The notes beneath the pieces were generated by a model. The model worked only from the letters and a program-made list of their open reading frames with translations, was not told the origin of the DNA and made no database searches. Shown piece by piece: positions 24,013-38,898 of a stretch of DNA of 64,000 bases (position 1 is its first letter; each line of letters starts with the position of its first letter). Source of the DNA: Entonaema liquescens (Eukaryota > Ascomycota > Sordariomycetes > Xylariales > Xylariaceae); NCBI GenBank assembly GCA_902805475.1, contig CADCSX010000001.1, positions 2,728,001 to 2,792,000 on the forward strand, written 5' to 3'. Made by a program: the position numbers and the translations under genes.

Positions 24013-24223
24013 CTTATATAAAATTAAAAAGTTTTTAAAATAATAAATTAATAAATAAAAAAGAAAATTAATTATTAAATATTTAATTCGATAAAAAAGT
24101 TATATTTTAATATATAATTAATAATATTTAAAAAAATTCTTTATATAAAATGTAATAATTTTAATAAATAAATATAATAAAAATAATTTTATAATATTAA
24201 TAAAATTAAAATTATTAGAAATT

Positions 24224-24370
24224 ATTAATTAAAATAAAAATAAAATTAATTAAAATAAAAATAAGATTAATTAAAATAAAAATAAATTTAATTAACATAA
24301 CAGTAAAATTAATTAAAATAATGATAAAATTAATTAAAATAATAACAAAATTATTAATTAAAGTAAAAAT
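24224..24370. repeat. 21-bp minisatellite, about 7 copies
   Basis: The unit ATTAATTAAAATAAAAATAAA starts at 24224, 24245, 24266, 24287, 24308, 24329 and 24350, an exact 21-base period with substitutions. More diverged units may continue to about 24420. Confidence 0.85.
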
Positions 24371-24956
24371 AAAAACGGTAATTAAAATATAAATGAAAGT
24401 AAAAACAATTAAAAAATCGATTAAATAATATTTAAAATAAATATATATATTAAAATCTTATTATTTATAATATAATAATTAATAAAACATTATTAAAAAA
24501 AATTTAAAATTATTATCAAAAATAATAAAAACAAACGGAAATAATAAATGAAAATATTATAAAATATAATTATGATTATTAATAAAATTAAAAATTAATA
24601 AAAATTAATTATATTTAAAAAAGATTATTTAAAAAAAGAAATATAATTATATAAAAATAAATTAATATATTATATTAACATAAAACGTTATTTTCGAATA
24701 ATTAATTAAATAATTAATATTTATGACATTTATTAATTAAAAACATAAAATAATATTTTATAAAAATTAAATAATATATATATAAAAATTAATTATATAT
24801 ATTTTGAATAAATAAAAAATAATTTATAAATTAATAATAATAATAAAACGGTTATTTCCTTTTTTTATCAAAAATATTTATTAAAAAAAAATTAAAATTA
24901 ATTTAATTTATTTTATTATTAACTTAAATAATTTATTTATATAATTTATTAAAAAT
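24371..24956. other. Unassigned AT-rich stretch
   Basis: I see no gene or repeat match beyond decayed minisatellite units at its left edge. Confidence 0.5.
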
Positions 24957-26231
24957 TTTATTTTTCACTATTTTTTATAGAATAATTTCAATATAAAAGG
25001 ATTTTTTATATATTTTTTATTTATTTTTTTACTTTTTTTATTTTATTATAATTTTTATTTTAAGTTAAATAAAAATTATTATAATTTTAATATTTAATTT
25101 TCTTTATATAACTTTATTTTCTTTTTTCTATACATTATATTTATACATTTACCATATTTTATTTATTATTTATAATATTATTTTATTTTTATATTTTTTA
25201 TAAAAAAAATTTATATTTAAAAAATTTTATTTTTTAAAATAATTTATTACTATATAAAATCTTTATCATTTTTAATAAAATTATTTTTATAATTAACATT
25301 ATATATTTAATCTTTTTTATATAATATATTAATTTTAAATTTTTAATATTTTATTAATTTTTTACATGAATATTTATTAAAAGTTTTTCGAAATTAAAAT
25401 ATATATTTTATAATTTATTTAATTTAAAATTTTTTATTATAAAAATAAAAAATTAAATAATATTTATAACTTAATTTTTTAAAAAACTTTTAATCCATTT
25501 TTATTTTTTATTTATTTATGAACTTTTATATTTTTTAAAATATAATTATAATAATTTTATTTTATAATTTATATATTATTATTATTTTTCATTTTCTTTA
25601 ATATGTTTTTAATTATTTTTAAATTTATTAAATTTCTTTTAATAATAAATTCTTTTATTCTTTATAATAAAATTATTATTACATTATTTTAAATTTAACT
25701 GTTTATAATTGCCATATTTACTTATAATTACTTTTTTATTTATAAATTTTAAAAGTTTTAATAATATTTATTTTTTTAAAAATTTTTATTTTTATATTTA
25801 TTATTTTTTTTCTTTATATTTTTAAATTTAATTAATTTAATATATTATTATTTTATTTTTATATTTTAAATAATACATAAAGATTATATTCTTTAACTTA
25901 TTATTTTAATAATTTACATTTTATTTTTTTTATATATTAAATTTATTAATATTTTAAATAATATTATAATATAATTTTATATATTGTTTTACTTATTTAT
26001 TTTCTTTTTAATCTTTTATTATTATTCTTATTATTACCATTGTTATTATTTGCCGTAATTAATCCGGATAGATTACATATTAACTCTTTTATTACCATTT
26101 TAACATTAATATTTTTAAATAACGCCGCGATTGTAAGTACAATATACAGTTATTATAAGCTTTTAAATATTATAATTATTTATTTTCTATAAATTATTAT
26201 AAATTTTATGCAATATTACATTACAAAAAAT
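24957..26231. repeat. Repeat H, copy 1
   Basis: This aligns with 42272-43598 in the same orientation over about 1.3 kb. Landmarks are TATTATTTATAATATTATTT, ATTGCCATATTTACTTATAA, an ATT-rich tract near 26015, and the terminal block with AACGCCGCGATTGTAAGTAC and TTATTTTCTATAAATTATTA. The right end (25990-26231) is the less mutated copy and is useful for classification. H2 lies at the 5' side of LINE J1, so H may be the 5' part of J; H1 has no J sequence next to it, so I keep it separate. Confidence 0.7.
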
Positions 26232-29200
26232 CAATTTCTCTTAATCTTCCAATTTAAAATTAATTTTTAATAATAATAATTAATAATTTATAAAATATTA
26301 TTTGAAAATAAATTTAATTTAAAAAATTAAAAAGTTTACTTATATTTATTTTAATAATAAAAGAATATAAATTAATATTTTTAAAAAGTTATAATAAAAT
26401 AACTAATTTTAAAAAATTTCTAATACAAAACATAATATATTTTAAATTTTTTTATAATTTTTTAATAATTTTATAAAATTAAATTATTATTATTAAAAAG
26501 TCATTTATGAAAAATATTTTAACATAATTTAAATTTTTATTTTAAAAATAATTTAAAAAAAGAATAAGTTAAAACTTAAAAATTAAAAAAATATGTATTT
26601 TATTTAATAAATTTAAAAATTAATTTAAAAAAATATAAATAATTAAATAATATTTTTTTAATTTATGATAAATAATATTTATTTTATAATATAAAATAAA
26701 AATTAAACGATTTTTGTTTTAAATTATAATGAATTAAAAAAAATATTTAAAATTTATTGTGAAAAATTTTAAAAGAAAATTTAAAATAAAATGTATTTAA
26801 AATTAAATTTAATTGTATTAATAAATATTTTAAATTCATTATTAAAATTAATAATTAATAATATTAATATAAATAGTTAAAAAAGAAAATAAAATAAAAG
26901 ATAATAAAATACTTATTTTAAGAAGAAAAAAAGAAAAAGTAATTATTTTTTTAATATTTTACACGAAATTTATTTAAAATTTAAAAATGTTAATCAAATT
27001 AAAAATAAAAGTTTTTAAATAAAATGTTTTAATTGCGGAAAAAACAATATTATAAAAATTAATGTCGAAATTTAAAAATAAAAAAGGGTTTTAAACTTAT
27101 TATTTAAAAAAATATACAATAAAAAAAAATCAAAGTTAAAATAATATAATAAAAACGTAATAAAATTTTATGTAAAGATTTATATTAAAATATATATTAT
27201 AATAATTTTTAATTAAGTTATAAAAAAATATATATATTATTATCTTTAAAAATTAATTAAATAAAAATAAAATAATAAATAAAAATATTATTTTAATATA
27301 ATTAATATGAATATTAAAATCCCCGTATTTATCAATATTTTATATAATTTATATTAATGTTTTATATAATTTATATTATTTTCTATATAATTTTAATTTC
27401 AAAAATGACTATTTAATTATAAAAATATTTACTTTTTTAAACTTAATTTAAAGATTTTATATAATAAACTTTAAAAAAAATATAAAATTTTATTAAAAAG
27501 AATTATTAAGTTAATAAAATTATTTAATTAATTTATTTTATAATTAATAATAAAACCTTAATAATTTAATTCATTAAATAAAAAAGTTATAATAAAGCAT
27601 TATATAGAACTTTTTAATAAAAAAGTAAGGAATAAAACATATAATTTATAAAAAAAAATAAGATGTATATAAAATAATTTAAAAAAAGATTTTTTTCTTT
27701 TTTTATATTAATAATTAAATAAATCAAAATTTTAATAAATATAATAAAATAATAATAATATTAAATAAAAATTAAAAAATCATAAAGTTTTTTAAATTTT
27801 AATGTTAAAAAAAGAAATATTTTAATGTATAAATTAAACGTTAAAATTAAAATTGTACGTTAATTAAACTATTTATTATAGTTTATTAAGAAATATTAAT
27901 TTAAAAAATTATATTAAAAAAATTATTTTTATAAAAAGTGAGTATAAAAAGAATAAATTACAAAATTTAAATAAAGAAATTTAATAATATTAAAAAAAAA
28001 TTATTAAAATTTTAATATAAATATTTATTAATATATTTTCGTTTAATAAAGATATTTTATATTAATATTATAAAAATCATTATTTAACATTTTAAATATT
28101 TTACCATAAACATTTACATTTTATTTATATAATTAAAAAATTAGAATATTGATTCTTTTTTATTAAAATATTTAAAATATATTTATAAAAAAATTTAAAA
28201 AATTGAAAATTAAATTATTTTCTTTAACGTTATATTAGTTAAATATCCGGAAAAACTTTATTAATATATTTTAAATTTAAAGAATTAACATAATTACTTA
28301 AAAACTTAATATAAAATACAATATGTATAAAAAATTAAAATTTTAATTTTATTAAAAATAAAATAAAAGGATTTTATAATAATTTAGAAAAAATTAAAAA
28401 CGTTAACTAAATAATAAAAATAATTAAATAAAGTTTTAATTATTATAATTAAATACTTTTATTAACAAAGAAATCTTAATTTTATTTAAATTATAAAAAT
28501 AAATAAATAAAATCTTTATATATAATTTAAATAAAAAAAACTAAAAAATTAAAATCTGAATAAATTTAAAAACTTAAAATAACTATATATTATATAAAAT
28601 AAAAAATAATTTTTTTTTTAAAAATAATAAATAAATAAATATTAAATTATAATGGTAAATAAATATAATAAAAAACTGTAAAATTTAAAATCTATATTAA
28701 TAACTAATTAAATTTAATTTTCTTTAATATTATAAATATAAATAAAAAATTTATTTTAAATTTATTTTAATTTATTATTCCCAAGTTAATAATTAATTAA
28801 AAAACTAAGAAAATTATTTAAAAAGATCTTAAAATAGAAAAAATCTTAAAATAGAAAAAATCTTAAAATAGAAAAAATCTTTATAAATTCCAAAGAAATT
28901 AATATATATAGTTGTAAAGAAATTTTAATTCAAATATACTTAATTAAAAAAAAACAAAAACAAATAAGTTAAAAATTCTTTTAAAAGAATTTAAAAAAAA
29001 ACATTTTATAATATTTTTTAAAGAAACTTATAAATAACAAATTTCTTAAATATATAATTTATAATTATGAAATTCTATTAAAAGAAAAGCATTTCCTATA
29101 TTTAAAACTCATTTATCAATTAAAAAAAAATAATATTAAGTTTTATAAAAATGATTAAATAAAAACTTAATTTAAAAGTTTATTAAAAAAAATAAAAATA

Positions 29201-29495
29201 TTAATTAAATACTTAATAATTATAATATTAAAATTAAAAATTAATACTATTTAAAAAAAATAAAAATAAAAAAGTAACATTTAAAATAATTAATAATTAC
29301 TATTTTTTAATAATATCATGATTAAAAATAAATATTTTTTTACTTTATTTAAAATTATAAAAAAATATATTAATAATATTTAATAATTTATAATATTTAA
29401 TAATATTTTAAAGATTAATTAATATTTTAATATTTTTTTAATATATAATAATAATAATTTTATTAAAATATATTAATGATTTTATTTTTATTAAA
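26232..29495. other. Unassigned AT-rich stretch, 3.3 kb
   Basis: No intact gene, RNA or clear repeat match. It contains a 17-bp minisatellite at 28826-28880. Composition shifts along it: about 26880-27130 is G-biased and about 28680-29100 is mildly C-biased on the plus strand, which fits mutated relics of unknown elements. Confidence 0.5.
28826..28880. repeat. 17-bp minisatellite, 3 copies plus a partial
   Basis: The unit ATCTTAAAATAGAAAAA starts at 28826, 28843 and 28860, with a partial fourth at 28877. The copies are identical. Confidence 0.95.
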
Positions 29496-29650
29496 TAATA
29501 TTATTGCAAAATTATTTTACTGGATTTATAATGTAAATTATTTTATAAAATATTTGTAAGTAATTGGTAATTAAAATTATTAATAAATAAGATGGTTTTA
29601 TAACTTTTTATATTTTAGATTTAAAAAAAAGACAAAAATATATATTAATA
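29496..29650. mobile_element. Family C fragment (copy 4, left end)
   Basis: The left TIR is well kept (AATAATATTATTGCAAAATT, then TTTTACTGGATTTATAATGT), and the first 100 or so bases of family C follow. Homology fades by about 29650 and the rest of the element is not found. Confidence 0.65.
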
Positions 29651-32600
29651 TATTTAACTATATTATAAAAATTATTTTAAAACAATTTAAAAAAAGTAAT
29701 ATAATAAATATCATATTAAAGTAATTAAAAAACAATAAAAAATAACATTTAATAATTTATTGTTTTTAATTTTTTTAAAAACTTAAATTAAAGTATTTTA
29801 TATATGATAAAGAATTATTAATAATAATTAAAATATTTAAATATAAAAAATCTCATGTAATAAAATTAAATAAAGAAATTAATATATTTTTAAATTATAA
29901 AAATTTAACAATATTTATCATTATTTAAAAATTCTTTAATTAATAATAAAAATAAAAAATAAAATTAAATATATATAACTTTAATAGTTTTTATATTAAA
30001 AGAAAAAGAAATATATAAATTAATATTTTAAGTTAATAAAATAGTTATAACTTTAATATCTTAAAAATAAATGTTTAAATAATAAAGAAAAAAGAAAATA
30101 AAGTTTTTTAAATGGTTTAAATTACAATTAATGAAAATTGGGTTTAAAAATTCGAAAAAAAGATTAAAATATGTTTAAAAAAATAATACATTTTTTTAAA
30201 TTATATAAGAAAGATTTATTAAAATTATTTACGAAGATATTTTGTTAAGTTAGTAAGGAAAATATGAAAGTTTAATTTTTTAAGATTTAAGAAAATAGTA
30301 TAAAAAATATTGAAACAATGTGATATATATAATTAATTTAAAATTATAAAATATAAATTTTATATTTTTTCATAATTAATTCAAGTATTAAATAATATAG
30401 AATATTATAATATAAGATTTTATTATTAATTTATTTTTATTCAAAGATTTAATAAATAATTTAATATATAATAATATTTAAATAATAATTAATGAATTTA
30501 TAAAATATATTTCTTTTATTTTTGTAAAAAATATTATATGATGAAATAATCTATTTATAAAAATAATCTTAAATTAAAATTATTTATTTATATTCAAATT
30601 TTGGAAAATTCTTATTAAATAATTTAAAATTAAATAAAGAATATTTATAATAGTATATTTTAAAATAAATTAAATAATTAAATAATTAAATTAAATATTA
30701 AAATAATATTTTTGATATTATATGAATAATAAATAAAATAATTAAGTAAAATTATTATGAATCATTTAAATTATAAATGAAAAAATATAATAAAAAATTA
30801 AAAGATTAATTTTTATAGAAAAAAATAAAATATATTTATTTTATAAATGGCTAAAATTAATATAAAAATTATTATAAATTAAAATAAAAACTTTTAATAG
30901 TAAATTAAATTTTAAAAAATTAAAACTATTTAAAGTTTAAAATATTATTTTATTTATTATTTATTAATTAATTTTATTTAAAATAATGCAAATATATTTA
31001 ATTTTCGATGTTCTCTTATTAAAATTAATATTAAAAAATATATTAATTAATAATATTATTAAAATTAAAGAAATATTTAAAGAATATAAAATAAAAAAAA
31101 TATTAAATTTTAAAAAAGTTAAAAACGAAATATAATATTTTATAAAATAAAAGAAGTATCTATTAAAAAAAATATATATGGAAATTTAAAGATTATTTAA
31201 TAAATTTTCCTAAAAAAATCAAATAATTTTATTAAAAAAACCTAAATTATTTAAAATATTTTAATTAAATTTTAAGTTTAAAATAACTTAAAATTATTTT
31301 TTAATAATATAAGTCCGTTTAATAAAGAAGTATTGTTATTTTTTTTCCTATTACTGTTTTTATTTTTTTATTTTATTTAAATTTTGAAAATTTTATTATA
31401 ATATTTTTAAATTTTTAATTAAAGAAGTTTTTATTAATAATAACATTAAAGAATATATAAAAAGAATTTATTTATTAAAATTTATAAAATTATAAAGTTT
31501 TTTTTATAATTTAAGTAAATTGTTTTTAATTTATTTTTTTAATTATAAAAATATTACTTTTTTATATTTAAATAATTAAAGAAATTTTCTTTTTAAATAA
31601 TTATAATTTTTTAAGTTAAATTGTAAATAATTAAAATATATAAAAGATATATTAAAAACCTTTATATAATGAAAGTGTTTTATATTATAATAAAAATATA
31701 ATATAATATTATAATTTATATTAATAAAATTAATATAATAAGTAAAAACGGTATGTTTAAAAAATAATTATAAGTAAATGAAGTAAAAAAACGTAAGGAT
31801 TTTTATATATAATTTAATATAATTAAAAAAATATTTTAATAAAAAAAAAAGTTTTTTATTTAATAAATATAATTGTTAAAGATAATAAATTTAAGAAAAA
31901 AGAAATAATGTTATAAATTATAAAATAATTGGTTTAATAAAAGGATTAAATGTAAAATATATAAATTAAGTAAAAAGAATGATTTTATAAGTTATATATT
32001 AAGTATGTGATATTTTTTTTACATTTCTTTATTTTATAAAAAGTTATAAAATGAGATTTTTTTGTTTTTTATAAAGTTATAAAGTATATATTAACGATTT
32101 TAATATATAAATAATTTTATAAATTTTGAAATAAAATTGTTAATATTTAAATTAAAATATTTTAAAAAACTTTAAATTTAATAATTATTTAAGTTATTAT
32201 ATTATTATTATTACTTTTAAATTAAAAGTTGAATTTTATAATAATAATAAATTTATTAAAAAACATTCTTAATCTTTATAATTATTTTATTTTTATTTAT
32301 TATATTTTATTATATTTTAATTATTATGATTTTTAATTTCAATTAATATTTTTTTATTATTTCATAGAAATTATAATAATAAAAATTTTCAATAATTTAA
32401 AAATAATAAAGAAATTTAAAAAAAATAATTAATATAATTAGAATAGTTAATAAAATTAAAATATTAAATAAAATAAAATAAATATATAAACTTTTTATTC
32501 TTTTTAATATAATTAAAATATTTATTTGAAAAAATTTTATGTTATAATTTATTAACAAAAATCTATAAATTTAAATAAATAAAATTATAAAATTAATTTA

Positions 32601-33649
32601 TTTATAATCGTAATATTATAAAATTATATTTTTTTTTACTATAAAAAGATAATATTATTTATTAAATAAATATAATTATAAATCATAATTTATATAATTG
32701 TTTATATATTTATGAAATTAATTTCAAATATATTTATAATAAAAATTAATATACATTTTAAATTAATGTTTATAATGATTTTTCAATTTTCTATTTAACA
32801 AATAATTTATTTAATTAAATTAATTGTTATTATATAATTAAAATTCATAAATAAATATATATTTTATTAATATATATTATTAAAAATAATAATATGATTT
32901 TTAAATTTATAAAATTTAATAATATTAAAAAGAAATTTTAATTATTTAAATTAAATATATTATTATTATTTTAAAAAAAATTTATTATATTATTGATATT
33001 TTGTATAAAATTATAAATATTTTTTTTTTAAAATATAATTTATATTTATTAAATTAATATAAAAACAATTTATAAAAATAAGTAAAAAAAATAAAATGTA
33101 AGTTATTAAAAAAAGAAAAGTATTTTTAAATTTTTTAAAAAAGATATTTAAAATAAATAAATTATAAAATTTATTTTATTTTAATTTAAATTTAATATAT
33201 TTATTAAAATGTTTTTATTTTTATAAAAGATAATTTAATATTTGAAATATTTTTATTTCATTTAAGAATTATAAAAGTAAAAATAATTTTTTATATTTAT
33301 AAAATAAAAAAAAAAGATTTTTAATTTTAATTTATAATTAACTTTTTATATAATTAAAATATAAAAGTTAATTAGTAAAATTTATTATTTAATTTAAAAT
33401 AAATTAATAAATTATTTTAATAAGTTAAATTTAAATTTAATATTTTAAATATAAATTATTTATTAAATAAAAAATAAAAATATTTAATATTATTTTGTAT
33501 AATTTTAAAAAAATATTATTATGAATCTTATAATATAAATTTATTTATTAAAGATTTGATAAATTTATATTAATATAAAATTTTTATATAAAATTGTTAT
33601 TATATAATATTAATTAATAATATATTAAAGATTATTAAATATTTAAAAA
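29651..33649. other. Unassigned stretch, 4 kb, strongly G-biased
   Basis: No intact gene, RNA or clear repeat match. From about 29950 to 32150 the plus strand keeps many G but almost no C; for example 30241-30300 has 10 G and no C by my count. Such asymmetry is expected if C-to-T mutation struck only the plus strand of an element here. Its identity cannot be told from the residue. Confidence 0.5.
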
Positions 33650-34445
33650 ATTGGTTTAACGTAATGGTTTAACGTTTGGTACTTTTTTTTTTTAAAAAAA
33701 AGCAAGTTCGAATTTTGCAACTATTATAAGTTTTTCAATTTCTTAGTAAAAAACTAAATTACTATTGGAACAATTAACTATGTAAAACCGACGTATTAAT
33801 AAACAAGTTTTCCTTTTTTACAAAAGTTTAAACGTATTTTATAAAATTATTTAAATAATAAATTATATTAAAATTTAAATATTTAAAAAAATGATGAATT
33901 TTTAAATTATTAAATAAAATATTATTATTTTAATTATAGTCCGTATTTTAAATTATGGTTTTATTTATTATATAAAAAATTAAAAAGTTTTTTTTATATA
34001 AATATTAAAAAAATTTTATTTCGGGAAAGTTAAAAATATATTTTAAAACGTTATTATTTTAAATGTTATTAAACTAAAAAAAATTAATAACATAGAAAAA
34101 TAGATATAAAAACATATTTAATAAGATTTATAATATTATTAATAAAAATATCATTTCAAAAAAGATTTAATTAATAATAATTTAATTAAAAAGATTTATA
34201 ATATAATATTTAAACTTTATAATTTAATTAAAAAAAAGTAATTTATAATTAAAAAATATTACAAAATTAATCGATAATATTAATCTTATATATAAATGAA
34301 AATAATTATAAAATACTAAATTATAAATATAATATAAAAAGGAAAAAAGCTAATAAATTTTCTCCGATATAAATGCGATTTTTAACCAAATATAATTACT
34401 TAATAAAAGTACCGGCAATACCTTATTAATAAAAATATAACAAAA

Positions 34446-34508
<63 letters not shown>
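33650..34508 (+). mobile_element. Family A SINE-like element (A7), longest tail
   Basis: Full-length copy of about 860 bp. The head at 33650-33726 keeps the T-arm GCAAGTTCGAATTTTGC, the only copy with a fully pairing T-stem and an intact GTTCGAAT box-B core. The body is less mutated than most copies (TTTCGGGAAAG, ACCGGCAATACC). It ends in a perfect run of about 16 AAAT units at 34444-34508. Confidence 0.88.
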
Positions 34509-34509
<1 letters not shown>

Positions 34510-37285
34510 AATAATTTATTACATATAATAATTAAAAATAGAATTAAATATTTTTATATTTTATATAATTATATTTTTATAATATTTATAAATATTTATA
34601 ATTTTAAATATTATTTTAATTTAAAAAAATTAAATAATTATTTTATTTATTATTTTAAATATATTTTATTAAATTTATAATATAAATAAAATTATTTAAT
34701 AAGTATATATAAGTATTATTATAAATTAATAATTTTATAATTATATTTTATTATTTAAATTAAATTTAATATTTTTGAATTATAATAATACGTTAATATG
34801 TAAGTTATTACATTATTATAAAAGTTTTTATAATTTATATTATATAGTTTAATTTATTAATTAATTAATATAATTTTTAAATTTCTTTATAATAGTATTT
34901 TTATGTTAATTTTAAAAAAAGTAAATTAAAATTATAATAATATTATTAATTTAAAATTAAAAACGAAAGATTTTATATATTAAACGAAAATGTATAAACT
35001 TTAATATCAAATTTCGGAACTATAAAACTTACAAAAATAAAATAAAAATAATTAATTTAATAAATTTATCCAATTAACATATAATTAAAAATTAAAAAAC
35101 GGTAATATAAAAATTATAAAAAACAAATAATAAACAAAAAGTAATAATAAATTACTTTATTTAAAAAATAATCAAAATAAAAATAAGTAAAAAAAATCAA
35201 ATAAATTTAATATAAAGTTTAAAAAATTAAATAAACGCATTAAAAATCATAATAATATAAATTTTAACTATTATTAAATTAACCGCAAAACGTTTAAAAG
35301 ATATAAAATATATAATAAACATTTAAAAAATTAATTTAATATTAATATTTCCTTAAATTTCCAATAATAAATCAATTGTAAATACGTAATTAAAACAATT
35401 TTAAAAAGCTTTATTAAATATAATTACTTTAACTTTATTTTGATTTCTTAATTTATAAAAAACCCAAAAATTAATGTTCGAAAATAAAATTTAATTAATA
35501 ATTAAAAACAAAAGTAATTCTAATAATAAATAAAAAAACATAATAAAAAAAATATTTTAAAAAATTAAAAAATAAAACGTTTAAAATTATTTTTAATAAA
35601 TTATTAAATTTATTAAATTTAGATTTATTAAATTTAAAATTATTAAATTTATTAAAATTAATTAAGTTTTTGAAACGTATAAAATATATAAAATTAGAAT
35701 TATTATTAAAATTATTAAAATTATTAAAATTATTAAATTTATTAAATAATAGTTTAAAATTAAATCGTAATTTAAAAATTTTTTATAATTAAAAAGAATA
35801 AAAAAAAAGCTTTAAAATAATTAAAAAATTAAAAGTAAAAAAAGGATTATTAAAATTAATTAATTATAATATTAAATTAATATAAAAATATTTTAATCTT
35901 TTAATTAATAAAAATAATTATTTAAAAAGTTAAAAAAATTAATAAATATATAAAAAAATAATTATATTAATATTTAAAAAGATTAAATATATTAAAAAGA
36001 CAAAATTTATAAATATAAATAAGTTCAAAATAGTTAAAACTTTTGTTAAAATATATTGTTATAATTTATTAAATTTAATGATTAATATATGAAAAAGTAT
36101 GAAAATATTATAAACGTTTAATTGTACGTACGTTTTAATAAGTAAAATCTATTAAAAAAAGTTTTAAAATAAATTTTTAAATAAAAAATATAATTGTAAA
36201 AACTTTATTTAATATAATGTTAAATGGCGGTAAATTATATAAATTATATAAAAATTAAAGATAAAATTCCACAATGAATAATAAATCGTTATATTTTTAA
36301 TTAAATATAATAAAGAAATTAAAAATTAAATAAAAATTATTTAAAAAATTATTTACTTTTATAAATAAATTTTTATAGAAATTATTAATGATTTTATACA
36401 TAAATCTTCATAAAAGAAATGTAATTAAAAGATTAATAATTTGGTTTATAATATTTATAAAAATATAAAAAATAAATTTGTAAAATTAAAATATTTAACA
36501 AATAAATTAAATTAAAAAAAAAAAAGCTTATTATATTTTAAATACGGCAAATATGATTACCATAAAAAAACTATTTAAAAAATAAAAAAAACTAAAAATT
36601 AAAATGATAATTATAATTATTAAGTTATATAATAAAATATATTTTTAATAAAATTTAAATTATAAATTTTAAATTTTAAAAAATTTTAAATCGAAATTTT
36701 TTTATATATTTAGAAATATTATTAAAATAAATTATTATTATATTATATATACTAAAAAAATCTTTTTTATATATAAATATTAATATATATATTATAAATA
36801 CCAATAATAATTTTAAAAAAAGTATAATAATTAATACTTTAAGTAAAAATTATATTATAAATATTAAAGGTAAATTTATATTAATAATAAAAATAAAAAT
36901 GGTAAAATATTTATTATAAAAATTGAATAAAAACGTTATAATAATAATATTGAAATATTTTTTTTAATTTAAAGTTTTTTTATTAAAATCCTTTTAAAAA
37001 AGTTTTTATATTAAGTAAATAATTAAATAAATAATTATTATATATATAATATTAATAAAATAATTTTTATAATTATAAATATTTATAAATAAAAATTTTA
37101 TTTATAGTAATATAGTAAGTTAAAATTAAGATTTATATTATTTTAATAATAAAAATATATATAAAAAAAATATAAATATTAATAATTAAGATTATTTAAA
37201 AATATTATTAAAGTTTATTAATAAAATAAAAAATAAATTAATTTTATAATATTAAAAATTATGTTATTTTAATATAAATAAATTA
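34509..37285. other. Unassigned AT-rich stretch, contains repeat L copy 1
   Basis: No gene or RNA. Positions 34770-34900 (TAAGTTATTACATTATTATA, then TTTATAATTTATATTATATA) resemble 46455-46560 and are labelled repeat L. At 35600-35745 lie degenerate AAAATTATT and AAATTTATT units. A slightly CpG-richer patch lies at about 34960-35410. Confidence 0.45.
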
Positions 37286-37287
37286 AA

Positions 37288-38867
37288 ATATTATTATTAT
37301 TATTATTATTATTATTCCTATTCCATTACGTTTATATATTTAACTTATTATAATTAAAGTATTATTAATATTTTTTCTTAGTAAATCTTTGGGTAAGAAT
37401 TATAGTTTTGCCGGAAAAAATTTAATTTACTTCCATTTATTTTTAATTTTTATTATACATTTACATTATACGTTACTATATCTAATTAAGATTTTATTAT
37501 TTTAATAAATTAAATAATATATTTAACCATATAAAATTATTTTTATTACTTTTATATAATTTATTTTTATTATATTTTTAAATTTTATTTAATAATTGTT
37601 TTATTATTTTTATCAAATAACTTTTTTTATTATTTTTTAATATATTATCCTTTATTAAATTATAAATAATTTTATTTTTACTTTATTTTTTACATAAAAT
37701 ATAATAATTATTTTATTAATAATATATAATAATAATATTTTTAATAAATATAATTTTATTTAATATACATTATAAAATTATTATTTTTTTTTCTTTTTTA
37801 ATATTTTCTTTTTAATTTTATCGTTTTTTTTTAAAATTCATTTTTATTTAAATTTTAAATTTTTAATTTTTTATTTATCATTATATTTTATTACTAACTT
37901 TCTTATTATAATAATAATAATAAATTTAATAATAAATCTATTATATTTTAAGGTTATATATTTTTTTAAATATCTTAATTATTATTATTATTATTTTTAT
38001 TTTTATATATTTTGTTTTTATTTAATTTACTTTTAATATAATTATAATTTAAGTTTTTTTTTTTATTTTAATTATTTAATAATTTTCTTTAATTAATATA
38101 TTTACTATTATTATATTAAGATTATTATAAAATATATTCTAATATATTTTCTTTATACCATTTATAACTTTATTTATATTAATCATTTTTTTCCAAAATA
38201 AATAAAATAGTTAAAGATTTAAAGATTTTGGTATATTTTATAGCTTTATTTTTAACTGTTTTCAATAATATTTAAAATTAAATATCTCCTAATTTCTATT
38301 TTAAAATAATATTTCTCCGTTATTAAATTTTAAATATAATTTAATTATATCTTATAATTATTATAAAATAATTTATTTATAAATTTATTATAATTATAAA
38401 CTAATATAATTTTAAAATTATTAATTATTTAAATCGTAATTAATATTATATTTAATTATAATATTAATATAATATAATTTTTAATTTATCTTTTTGTTTT
38501 AATTATAATAAAATTAATTTTTATTATGTTTAATTTATTTCTTTTTTATTATTATTATTAATTTTTTATTTTAGGTTTTTAAATAAGTAATTACCTTTTT
38601 ACCTTAATTTTTACTTAAAAATCGTAGATTTATTTAATAGATCGTTATAAAATACATATTTTATTTTAAAATTTTTATTATATTTATTAAAAAGTTTAAT
38701 AAAGAACGTATTTATATTATTATAATTTAATACCCTTTTTTCTTAAAGAATTCTTTATTTACCTTAAATTTTTTAAATTTTGTAATTTTCAAAGAAAAAG
38801 GTTAAATAATTTATTTTTTAATAAATTAAATAAAGAATTTAATAAAGAAAATAAAGAAATTAAAAAT

Positions 38868-38898
<31 letters not shown>

